Assembly (NCBI GenBank): GCA_015680685.1
Contig: MNCI01020983.1
Location: 5,779 to 52,991, forward strand
Direction: 5' to 3'
Length of the DNA stretch: 47,213 bases
Source of the DNA: Gnetum montanum
Taxonomy: Eukaryota; Streptophyta; Gnetopsida; Gnetales; Gnetaceae
Positions 1-10,800 of the stretch are shown here, in pieces. Every line of letters begins with the position of its first letter. Position 1 is the first letter of the stretch. The position numbers and the translations under genes are program-made. The notes under the pieces are model-generated. The model did not search any database, was not told where the DNA came from, and saw only the letters and a list, made by a program, of their open reading frames with translations.

Positions 1-454
1 AATAAATAATATTAAATTTTTCCAAACATATAGCACACGTCAAAATAAAAAATATTCTTTGCAATCTCATGATCCAAACATATAGCACATTAGACAAATT
101 TATATCTATCATACTTTATTATTTATTCACTAAAATAGATACATGGATCAAATACCCAAAAGATGTCTAAGGTTTCTATTTTACAAAAATACAAAATAGA
201 CAAAAATTATTTTTCAAGTTTAAAATATTCATGTTGTACAAAATTGATCCACCTTTCGTCTCATGTGCATTTTTCCCATTAAATTTACAACCACCCGAGT
301 TCTAAGTTCAAGACCCAACAAGCCAAAGTTGATGGATAGAAACTTTAGCTTCACTAATAATGAGCAGGCATGCTCTACCTTTTTATGGTCTCGTATTGCA
401 CAATCTACATTTTTGCAGCTAGGAGGGTGTAGAATGTGGATGGAGAATAGGTGG

Positions 455-538
455 AATGTGGAATACTATGATGGATTTACTATATAAAAAGTAAGGCTAA
501 TGTGGAATACTATGATGGATTTACTATATAAAAAGTAA
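455..538. repeat. 44-bp tandem duplication, two copies
   Basis: A unit starting aatgtggaatactatgatgg occurs at 455 and again at 499, nearly identical over about 40 bp, including a tatataaaaag stretch. The near-identity suggests a recent duplication. Confidence 0.85.
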
Positions 539-2038
539 TGCAAACTAAAAACTGTATGAGGGATGTGGAGTCCATCGCCTTGGATGACCAAATCTCATCC
601 TCTACTTTGTTTGATCGACTTCCTGCAACACACAACAATGCACAAAATGGAGAGGAAGAGATGGAGAATGAATGATGAACAAGAGAAAGAAGATGAAGGT
701 ACAACATCATTGGATCCCCAGCCAACCATTCAATTAGCTCATGGGAGCACATGAGCATGTCCTACACCCCCTGAGAGATCAACTAATGCATCCCTTCACT
801 ACTACTTGCCCACACAGTGAAGATAGATCTCCAAGTCCCCCTTCTAAGCATAAGGTCATACTTGCCACTACTAGTATCATCTAGCCTTGATAGTTTTGTG
901 ATCTAACCATTAGTGAAATTGAACCAATGTGCCGCAAATCATCTAGAAGTCAAGATTCTAGTTCAATTTTCCTACATCTATGCATGTATGGACAGCAAGC
1001 TCCCCAAATTTGGCTTTACTGAAAACCTTTCGTTGATCCCTTTTGCTACGTTATCTGATCCCAATTTCAACAGTGATTACATGCCATGACCAAGCAATTG
1101 GATTCTCATGGTTTAGATATGGTCATGGCTTGGATCAAGGGTTAAGATCTTGACCCATATGAACAAATGAATTCAAGAATTGGGTGGAAGAAGCATTCGA
1201 CATTACCAAAGTTCACTACGAGAGAAACTTCTAGGCCTTCATGGCCTTGGGTAGGGATGAGCAAGAGATTGTCTTAGATTATGACATTTGGAAAGTCAAA
1301 TGATCAAGGCAACGGGTTGACCATAAGAAAGGACTTACATAGATATTGGTTCAACCACTCATTTTGGTCTTACTTGAGCAATTGTAGAATTAGTTTGAGA
1401 GGAAGAGCTTGAAATCATTGCCTCATCGTCTTTATTTTTCTCTTCTTCTTCTTTTCATCTTTTCTTTTCTTCTCTTCTCCTCTTTTTTTCATTTCATCAT
1501 TTTTTCCCTTCATGAGAAGAGGGTTTTCAAATGGTGCATAAGAACTATGGAAAAGATTAAGTGTCAGATCACCACTTGGAGTCTTTAACTTAGACAAATA
1601 TGAGAATTCATCCTCCATCGCATGACATGCATAAGTTCATGAGATCACAGATCTCTTCTAGCCAAGGCGGTCAGGAATGGCAAGCATGTGCATCTAATCC
1701 AATGACACTGATTAGACTCATCTAGTGGTCACAAGGACCCTTGATGACACACGCTTTCCTTGTCAATGACCAAGTACTCTTCTAGGATTCTAACAACAAT
1801 AGCTTCAACAACTCATGGTGCAAGTCCTAGCTCCCTGCTAAATTTGAGCCTGGTTCACTAGTAACAAATGAGAAAAAGTGGATGGATGAATTCTATGGTG
1901 TGGGTATTCCATCAATCAAGACACTACTTTGAACCCATTTGGCACTTTCACATCATCATCACATCTATGATTCAGCCATCCACCATTAGCTTATCAGGTG
2001 GGCATTCATAAAGCACATTAATTGATTTCCTAGGTTTA

Positions 2039-2242
2039 CACAAAGCACACTCAAAAGAATATGAAAGTCAAAATTGATTAATTATTAATATCAAAAATAG
2101 ATACACATAAAAAATCACACTAAAGAAATAGAAAACCAAAATTGATATATCTATACGCTCAAAAACATGTACACAAAATCACACCAAACCAAAAGAACAG
2201 AAAATTAGAAAATGATATATTGTTAGTTTTAAAAAATATGTG
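2039..2242. repeat. Degenerate tandem repeat, about 66-70 bp, three copies
   Basis: Three diverged units share the order cacac..aaag, an agaaaa/agaacag core, then an aaattgatatat-like stretch and an A-rich end with atac/atgta. Divergence is high, so unit borders are approximate. Confidence 0.5.
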
Positions 2243-2300
2243 CAGAAAAATACACATCAAACAAACAAACCATACTATATTACCGAAGCCATTACATTGA

Positions 2301-3239
2301 GGATTCTTCCCCCGTGATTGAGTTTAAGGCTAGCACCTAACAACCTCTTTGTTGAACTGGTTCTTTAGAAGCACAACCTCCTTAGTCCTGTTTCTTTAAA
2401 GATAATGGTGAGAAAGGGGATGGGCATGAATCCTCTCAAATAGTTGTGTTCTTCTTTCTCTTACAAAAATGCTTTCATCTATGAGGTGATGACTTTTGTG
2501 CAATGAAGGAACATGATGATTGTGGTACTGCCCAATAGTGTACGATGTTGAAAAATAAGGGTAGTACCTTGCATCAAGGAACTAGACATGTTCCTGTTGT
2601 GGCGAATATAAAATTCCCTCTTGTAATACAAAAGGGCATGATGAACATTGTTAGACCCATAGCAGCTAAGTTAGTTGTGGTGGATATGGCCAATATTGAT
2701 AAGGCATTGCCTGAGGTATTTGGTTCATAGGCTACTAAGTTTCATGGTAGGAAAGAGGATGCCATGAGGAAGATTGTTGCAATATAGAGGAAGCACTCCA
2801 AGGATTAGGTTTAGGTTTCATCCTTTGTTGAAGTTGTGGGTAGAAAAATGGACCACAAGGATAAGAAATTGATCATGGTAAGGCCTCTTACCCTTTGTTC
2901 TGCTTTCACTTTTTACTTCGGGTATAATTGCCTTCACAGCTGCTTCAACAACTTTATTTTCCAAATCCTTGAGACATGATGAAATCTTTTAATTTAACAC
3001 ATCCTAAACCTTGTTAACATCATTGGCTAGGTTTGCCAAAGTCTTTTTCATTCTCATGCTTTCCTAAACAACAACAACAAGAACTTCAAAAGGTTAAATC
3101 TTACATTCAACATTCTCTACACCTTTCTGACATTGGGGATTTATGTTGGTTTCTTCTATTAACATACTTAAGTCATTCAACTTCCAATTTAGCTACAATA
3201 TCTAACACAACAACAATTTGAGAAACTGACCACTAGTAG
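2301..3239. other. No confident gene; probable decayed continuation of the gypsy internal region
   Basis: A 61-codon plus-strand frame at 2545-2730 has no recognisable motif. On the minus strand this stretch follows directly after the readable gag remnant, so zinc-knuckle or protease sequence would be expected here, but none survives that I can identify. Confidence 0.35.
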
Positions 3240-4170
3240 AGATTACCCATGATCTACATATCCAAACTTTCATGAGTTTGTGGCCTTCATCCTTCTACCA
3301 AGTGCATTAATTAATCACGTTTGGTGAACCAATGATTTGGGCATTGATTGAGCATGGAATTGTACCACCCTATGGCCACATCTAATGATTCATTGGTATA
3401 CTGCTTTGATCTTGCTATCTTCTTTCTAAGATGTGAAACTCAAGCATAAGATTGAAATCTAACATTGAAAGCTTTTAAAATGTCTACCCAAGAAGAGATG
3501 GAATTGGCTGGAAGAGCTTGATACCATGGTTTAGCATGATCCATGAGTGTGTGAGGAAAGAGAGGAAAGAGACAAAGTTTTTACCACTCACTGTTCAACC
3601 CTTATAGCTTACAAGCAATGACAAATATTTGAACACAAAGATGTGGATCATCATTCAACTTCCCATTGAATGTGGAATGTCAACCATATCAACCTTTTTG
3701 ATGATACTCTCCTCAATGCTTTTAGATGGAATGCAAACCACTTCATGAACTTGACCCTAGTAGGTCCACGAGAATAATGGCTCATCTAAGCCATCAACAC
3801 CTCTATCCAAATGAAGGTAAGACAAATGTGGAATGATGGACTACTTTGAATCACGACAAATATAGCTCAACTCCCACTAACAAACATGCATGGATCACCT
3901 TCCCCTAGAATCGTTCATGTTGTAGCAACGGGAATGTCTAGGAGAAGGTACTACCTACTTCCTAGCATATATGCACTCGTACTCCTACTCCACAATCATA
4001 TCACAAAGCTCTAGCTTTTTGTGAGTGGCATACTTTGATTGTTGGGTTGACAAGAGTTTGTAATTTGCCAAATCCTCAATGCAGCTTTGATTGGACAAAG
4101 CCTCCTCAAGGGCAACAAGTGCAGTTTCTCTAGGCTCTTTGCAAAATCATCCATGTGTATCATGCCATTG
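3240..4170 (-). pseudogene. Decayed Ty3/gypsy gag (retrotransposon capsid)
   Basis: Minus-strand translation gives a recognisable Retrotrans_gag core: an HAKPWYQALP block, a W-V-D-I-L-KAF stretch, then LRKKIARSKQ and ESLDVAIGWYNSML-CPNHWF. These match the plant gypsy gag pattern in which a 'sWddla..F..kF' block is followed by 'Lr.ei..f.Q...Esl.eaw.rf..ll..CPhh'. Several in-frame stops interrupt it. Upstream towards 4170 the sequence stays weakly codable on the same strand. Gag would form the virus-like particle of the retrotransposon. The fragment lies just downstream (minus sense) of a primer-binding site and LTR at 4401-5647, the correct order. It is non-functional. Confidence 0.75.
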
Positions 4171-4400
4171 TCCCAGTTTGTCTTAATGAAATTAATGAAA
4201 TTTCACCACAATAGGAGGTTCTGCATCATTTACCATGTTTTTGAAAGTCATTTGGACTAATTGAGGTTTCTGCCTCAATCTATTTTCATTGCTCAATTCA
4301 ACCAATGTTGCTTCAATTCTTTATTTCTTACAAAATCAACCAAAAAGAAAGAAAGAAAAATTGGGAATGTACAAGTATTTCAAGGCAATTCACCAATGCC

Positions 4401-4420
4401 TTCCCCAACAACGGTAGCAA
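4401..4420 (-). other. Primer-binding site of gypsy element (tRNA-Asp type)
   Basis: The minus strand reads TTGCTACCGTTGTTGGGGAA. This resembles the plant gypsy primer site TGGCGCCGTTGCCGGGGA, differing mainly by C-to-T and G-to-A changes. It abuts the LTR edge at 4421, as a primer site should. Confidence 0.7.
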
Positions 4421-5647
4421 TGATAGGGGTCTCGCTAATCTTGGACCAATGGAATTTATCATACAAATCACAGTACAATCCAATCGTAAGCTTCAAAGAC
4501 AATGCTAAGTGGATTGCCAAGAACACACATGTATATTGTTGCATTTAAGAAACATAAAAAAGATTATAATACATAGGAGACAATAGAAACCCATGTAGCC
4601 ATAGTGAGAGAGAGAAAATATTTATAATTTTATGTTTTATAAATTTTATGGATTTTATATTTATAAAGAACAAAGTAAACATAAACACATGCATCGCAAT
4701 CCCTCTTGGGGACAAGCGCAATGCCTATGTTGCAATCCCTCTTGGAACTAGATACAACACCACACATGGAATGCAATAAAATGGCTCTTAAACACAACCT
4801 CAATGGCCCAATACCATGTCGTACAATTATGACCTCCATGGATAAGTAACGAATCAGTGCCGCTTGATCCAATGAAAATCAAATAAATATTTTGATTGTT
4901 TTTAATGTTTAAGTCATCAATAGTGAAATACCATGAGCTATATTCACTGCGCAAACACTGGACTACGCATCAACCAAATGATTCCAAGCTACATAAGCAA
5001 GGTAGCACTCTGACAGAGTCTAGCTACACTTGTGAAAGCAACGACTCAAAATACACACACAACTAGGAAAAGAATCAACTAACCCAAGGGAAGAAGAGCT
5101 CTTCACACAAACCAAACCAAAAGCCTAAATGAAATCAAAGTTATGTATAAGATCTGTATGAGAGCTCATCTTGGGTATTTATAGTTTTCACATGTAACGG
5201 AAGAGGTTCATTAACACCCAAGAGTCAATGGAGGTCTATCAACATAGCCCAAGCTGATCCCAATCACGCCTCAGGCGAAGAAGGTCCAACTAAGCCTAGC
5301 AAGGGGAGCGTCAATGCCTTTGCACTAACATAGGTAGTCAGTGCACAAACATTCCTTCCCCCACTCTCCCACAACACCGTCGGCCCCCCCCCCCCCCCCC
5401 CCCCCCCCCCCAACAAAAAAAACACAACAACAAAACCACAATTTGCACATTGGATCCCAAATGAAAGTTGGAACCCAAGGGAGCATGCTAGAAGGACCTT
5501 AAAGCATCTAAATGAAGCCGAAATCATCCTAAGGAGCTTAGAATCAAGCACACAACCTCAAAGTGACACAAGAGGCAAGGGTGCATCTTGGGAGGCCAAG
5601 AACCTCAACTAAACATGCTAGACTATAAACACAAAGCACATGAATCA
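4421..5647 (-). mobile_element. 5' LTR of decayed minus-strand gypsy element (LTR-A)
   Basis: About 1.23 kb beginning tgataggggtctcg on the plus strand next to the primer site and ending near ...gcacatgaatca. A second copy of the same sequence lies at 14732-15878, alignable through landmarks such as tgccaaga, tttataattttatgttttata, accaaatg and cctagactata. The matching ends in the two copies define the LTR borders. The other LTR of this element is not in the window. It contains a 28-C homopolymer absent from the other copy. Confidence 0.7.
5384..5411. repeat. Poly-C homopolymer of 28 bases
   Basis: Twenty-eight consecutive C residues on the plus strand, followed by an A-rich aacaaaaaaaacac stretch. 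The related LTR copy at 14732-15878 has only short C runs in the corresponding area, so the tract expanded in this copy or is an assembly effect. Confidence 0.9.
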
Positions 5648-6380
5648 CTTTCCAAACCCAAGGCTTGCAATAGACTTACAAAATGTCATTGGATGTCTCA
5701 TCACCTATTCATGAGTGAACCACACCATACAAATGTGGAATGATAACACTTTCTTGGCTTAGGGTGCTAAGGTCTGCATGGCATTGAACTTAGTCACATT
5801 GGCCATTGGCATCCCCTTTTGTGATGCTGAAATTTTGCAGGCAAAGTTCTTCAACGCAATGGAAGTCCAGCAATTTTTTAGGGATTCACCCATCCTAGCA
5901 ATCAAGGAGGCTTACCCTAGCTCTAGCATGTCAACTTCATAGGGGAACTCACACAATAACTAATTAGGTATTTTAGCCATAGTCACCTTGCTTTATAGTA
6001 TTTATTTTAAGCTCGTGTAGATTTTGGCCAGTTGAGGAATGAAACACCTTGACCACATATTTCAAAGATATTTTTCGTTTGGTATTCTCAAACTTTAAAA
6101 GCCTCAATCTGTACTCCCTAAACCTCTATTTTGCATCGTTTTTACAGCATTTAATATAAAGCTTGCAGTGCTTGTTTTGGCCATATTATTTCTTGTTCTC
6201 TCAATATGTGTTCAAATTCAGCGTCAAAATTCGTATTTACATGTTTTTCCTTGTTTTCACTTAACACGCTTGGTAACAGATTTTCCAAGACCTTAGGTGA
6301 TCGATAAGATAAAGACGAAGACCGTGTAAGTCTGAGGCCTGTGGATCCTGTGGTTAAAACTGTACGCATGGATTCTTTTG
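5648..6380. other. No gene seen
   Basis: No supportable coding region or repeat. A 72-codon minus-strand open frame at 6151-6369 has no motif I recognise and is probably chance. Confidence 0.4.
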
Positions 6381-7518
6381 ATTTTCCAATGTCAATTTTT
6401 CCGTCATTACAACGAAGAAGACCTGTTTTGCATACCCACCTTCCTCTTAAAGTAACTCAAAGAGGGAGCTCTCCCAAGATGTGACGTTTAGGTTGTTTAT
6501 GATACCCCATGAGCTGTTTCTCGAGCTCCTAATAGAAGCCGCACATGGGCTCCCAGAACTGGTACGTCTACCTCTTCTGACACTTGCGCCCCCTGCAAAT
6601 AGCTTGACCTAGCACTACGGCTTCCTCCCTTTTTAGCTTCTTCATCCACTTCAAAGGCATCTGATGAAAGCAAGGATGAGTTAGTTGTTACCCACGGCGC
6701 TAGCAAACACATCGACGGGTAATCCGTTTTAGTTCTGTGATACTTCACTTGCATCACCTACTGCAAGTACATCTAGTCCTCTCAACTCCTACCCAAATGT
6801 AGGGTTCTGTCATGCCTATTCGTCCTTGACGAGGACACCAGCTCGAGTGCATCAACTCCAACGGTCCCGCAAGCTTCCGTCCATGCACAAAGGGATTTTT
6901 CCGATGCCAAGAGGAGATCCTAGTTCTGGTCATCCCTTTCCCCCGCAAGAATTGGCCATGGCACTTCTGCACCATCATCTGGAAGGTCCCCTGTGCCCCC
7001 CTTGGCTTCTCCAACTCTCAGCAACAACAGCCAGCTTCGTGGCTCTCTCGTACACCGTCGTCAGTGCACCCCTTGCCGTCTTGTCAAACATGCCAGTTGC
7101 ACATTCCAATAAGGAACCTCAAGCTCCATGCATATCTTCCGATACCAATCCTGACTATGTAGTGTAATGGCGTAGGGCGTAGCAGGTGGTGTAACATTTG
7201 TCAACCATGTATGTTGGTTTTTCTAAATGGTGTCTTTTTGGCTATAGGTTACTGTCTGCAGATCAATGTTTGGTTCCAAGGGAATTTTTTTTGTTCACGG
7301 CCTCTCACGGATGGAGGCGTGTGGGAGCTCTGTGGTTATCAAAGTCAGTATTCTTACTCACAATGAACGAGTTCAAATTGTAAAGCCACTTATGTGTCGT
7401 CTCATTCATTTTTTTGTTACCCGGTCTCCCCAGGTGTCATGCGTAGCTAATAGCTTTTTTGTAATCTTTGATTTTCTTTTTTAATATATATTCTTATTGA
7501 CGCCCTTTCCCTTAAAAA
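6381..7518 (+). other. GC-richer segment ending in an A tail; possible 3' end of a LINE
   Basis: This stretch is visibly richer in G and C than its neighbours and holds a 113-codon plus-strand open frame (6826-7167) plus two minus-strand frames, none with a domain I can name. The plus strand ends with a T-rich run, ttaatatatattcttattga, then cgccctttcccttaaaaaaaa. That arrangement resembles the 3' end of plant L1-type LINEs. Reverse-transcriptase motifs were not seen, so the LINE call is a guess. It lies just beyond the 3' end of NUF2, tail to tail. Confidence 0.3.
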
Positions 7519-7688
7519 AAAGGTTGTTATTGTGTTCGCGATGTACACAGGAAATTTCATAGATACAATATAATATGAATGAATCTTATTTCATTAATAA
7601 TTACTTTAATTGTCCCAAACATAAATTAAAACAAACATTTTAGAGTTATTAAGCATAAATTCTGTGACATACTTGATTACCTTAAAAT

Positions 7689-7860
7689 TTAATTGCTTTG
7701 ATCACTATTAAAATTCTCGTAATGACCTCCAGAATTGTATACCATGCTACTTCTGGACATACTCTTTATCTTTGATCTGAGTCTTGCCTCCTGCACTTTC
7801 TCACTTCTTGAATAAGCTTCTAATTTGCCTGTTAATTCAGCTAACGTAAGGCTTTGAATT
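7689..7860 (-). CDS. NUF2: NUF2 terminal exon, uncertain reading frame
   Basis: A coding-like frame (LAELTGKLEAYSRSEKVQEA and onward) ends with TAA at 7691-7689. All plausible AG acceptors just upstream put this frame in phase 2, whereas exon 10 ends in phase 0. Direct joining at 7860 would instead add seven residues and stop at 7839-7837, giving about 441 aa, close to the usual plant length. Either a small exon was missed, an indel exists, or the short tail is real. Confidence 0.5.
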
Positions 7861-10800
7861 CTCAGATCAATATATATGTATCTATGACATCTCCAATATA
7901 TATGTACCTATGACATCTCCAACAGAGAAATCATATAAAGAGTTTTCTCAATGCATCCTTCTATATCTCTTCTACTGAAATCATGCTTCTACTGCCCAAG
8001 GTAGTGAGAAGATTTTTACCCATTCCTAAAAGACTCATGCTGTTTCATGACCCTGCATTTCCCCTAGGATCTTCCCTTTGTTCATCTTCCCATACATACC
8101 CATTGCACCTCATTACCGGTTTGTATCATTGTTAATATCAGCTTTGCTTCAGCAATGTCATAAATGTTTCTTAAGAAGTTAAGAAGTTAGATTGTCTTTT
8201 ACTGCAACCCAGCCAGTATGGAACTAGGATTTCCTTGTTTTTAAAAAACAAAATGTATCTTTAAAAACACATTCAAAGTAGAACAGAAGAAAAAATCAAA
8301 CATGTTACCTTGTCAATCAATGTTGTCTGCCTGTTGACTAATCTCCATAATATTGATTCTTTCTCGTTAGACACATCGGTTATCCTTCTTTGTATGCATT
8401 CTTTCTGCCAACACATGTTTTTTGTTAATTTGACAATAAATGCCCCACAAAGACTTAACAATCACTTGAACACAAGTAGAATTACAGCATTAAACTTCTG
8501 CAAGTACCTCACTGTGTTTTTCTGCAAGCTCCTTTCTTCTTTGATTTAAATTTTTCAGAATGGGAGACATCTTAGCTTTCATGCAATCTAACTCCTTGTC
8601 AGCTTCTTTACATTTTAGTTCTTTTTCTGCTTCTATTAATTTCAATGTGTTCTCCAGTTGCCCCACTTCAGAAATTCAAATTGGGTAAGAAAATAATATT
8701 GAGTGTAGAAATAAGTCATTTGAAATTTACAAGAGGTTACATTTGACTTTCAGCTCAGCTTCTTGTGCTTCTAGAGACCAATCCTCTTTCCCTGCCTCTT
8801 TCAGTTTCGACTTAGATCCTTTAACATTCTTCTCTACAGCTTTGCAGGAGTTTATCTACAATACGGTAGAGATATCTATATCATCTTATTTCACGAACTC
8901 ATGTTATATCAGCTAGCATAAAACTACCAAACCTGATCTTGCAGCTTCTGGATAAGACTCAAACTTTTTGCTGCTTTCTTATGTGCCTGAAAGTCATGAA
9001 GTTTCCAGTGCATCAAATGATTGATCAAGCATTACGCATATTCAAGAACAACAGAAACATAAATAAAAGCGTTGCACCTAGGCAGAAAAACAAATACGAG
9101 TATCATTTTCTCAAAAAAAATCATGAAAACCAACAAAAAACACAAATGAATGCCTACGACACACTGTTTGGAAAAGTCTACCTTTGAATATGCTGCTAAT
9201 GCCACATTCCACTTTTGAGAGGCCTCAGTTGCAGACTCTATGCTAGCATCAAGCTCTGATTTCAGGGAGCGTTTATCTTCTAGTGTTTTCTACGGTAAGC
9301 CACCATAGACCATTTCACAAAACAACCAACATGACAAAATATTCAAATGAGATAAAGTAACTCAACAGGAAATTCTCTTGACGATACTAGAATAAACAAA
9401 AGAGACCATTTACTTTATTCAACTATATTATTTGTTTAATGCTAGGTTAGCTAAATTAAAGCCATTCTTAATACATTTATATGGTAACAGGCATATAAAT
9501 AAAACCAAATCTTGGCAAGATTTAGCTGCAGATTGCATATGGATTGGTGGAACACAATGATTTCGGGAAGAAAAAGTGCCTCAGTTATTGTGGTCGGATG
9601 AAAGCACTCCCAAACTTATAGCAGCATTAAGGGAAAATACCAAAATTAAACCTATCACAATTAAAAAGAACCTAGCATATGATAAATAAGCATATCTGTA
9701 CAAAACAGGGCTGTGAAGCTAAAAGAATACAGGAGTTAAAAATCAAGTAGGCCTGTTGTCACGGACGCAATGCTGAAGGAGTTCATTCAAGAAATGTCTG
9801 TATTGAGGATCATTTTTCCACTAAAATAATGTATACAACGTTGCCATCTCTCCTACCACTGCACAAGAACTGTATACGACACCGTCCCGGGGTATGCATA
9901 ACAATTTTGAAAAGTATCGATAGCAAAAACAATTATTAAATTTAAACCACATTGCTAGAACATGTAATCTTTAAAATTTTTCGAGAAAGAAGGTTAAATT
10001 TTGAGAGAGTTAAGGTCACGATTGAAAGTGTGCCAACTATCATTAAAGGTTCCAAAAAGAATATGAAGTGTAGAGTAAGATTTTAAGCTTTCGAATATTT
10101 GAAACTAGCAAGATCAAAAGATATAAACCAAGGTTAACAATTGTTTGATGCAATAGGCGTCGTTCTTTCAATTCTTGCATTATTCTGAGATCTCTAAGAT
10201 CCCAATTAATTCTGTGTTACATTACAAATCTACATTTTATAGTTAGGAACATCTTTTTTTTATATGTTTTCAAACAAAAACATCTAAGATTAATAAAATC
10301 TAAAAGAAGAGTTATGCAATGATGTTAGCCCAAAAGGCAAGAGAAAAAGTCAATCCCTGGCAAATTAATACCAATGAACTGTTTATAATTCCAGAGTAAC
10401 GTACAAACTGTCTACCATCAGAGTGTTCAATGGTGGGGTATGTTATGGTTGACCCTAGCACATTTAATCCCAGCATATACCATAGGTGAAGCTTAAATTT
10501 GCAAGTGATTAGTCAACAAGCCAATGAATAACAATTAACATACAACACCACTAGCTAGATAGGTGCAAATAATAAAAATTACAAAAGGATAATCACCTAA
10601 AGACTCGATGCTCATCCTGCCAAGGCAGTGTCCTGGGAGGGTTGTGAATGAGCAAAAGCCTAACCTCTTTTGAGATGTCTACCATTTTTATTATGTCTAT
10701 ATTGGGCATTCAAGTTCAGCCATTATTTTAGCAATGTCTGTACATCTTAATATAACACCATGGATTGAACCTTTGACTTGTAGTAGACAAGGTACAAGCC

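Larger units (their letters stand above)
1..2300. other. No gene seen; decayed intergenic or TE-derived DNA
   Basis: No reading frame of convincing length or recognisable domain was found on either strand. The stretch contains a 44-bp tandem duplication near 455, a pyrimidine-rich run around 1430-1500, and a degenerate repeat near 2040-2242. It probably includes the far internal part of the gypsy element whose gag and LTR lie to the right, but no pol motif could be read. Confidence 0.5.

Noticed and set aside
5264-5551. 95-codon minus-strand frame with a poly-Gly run
   Set aside because: The Gly run is only the translated poly-C homopolymer inside an LTR.
6826-7167. 113-codon plus-strand open frame as a real gene
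   Set aside because: No recognisable domain, overlapping minus-strand frames of similar quality, and likely part of a GC-richer TE fragment.
8094-8172. Candidate extra NUF2 exon (DIAEAKLILTMIQTGNEVQW before a GTATGT donor)
   Set aside because: It looks coding, but its ends do not repair the phase conflict between exon 10 and the terminal exon, and no good acceptor lies in the needed phase.
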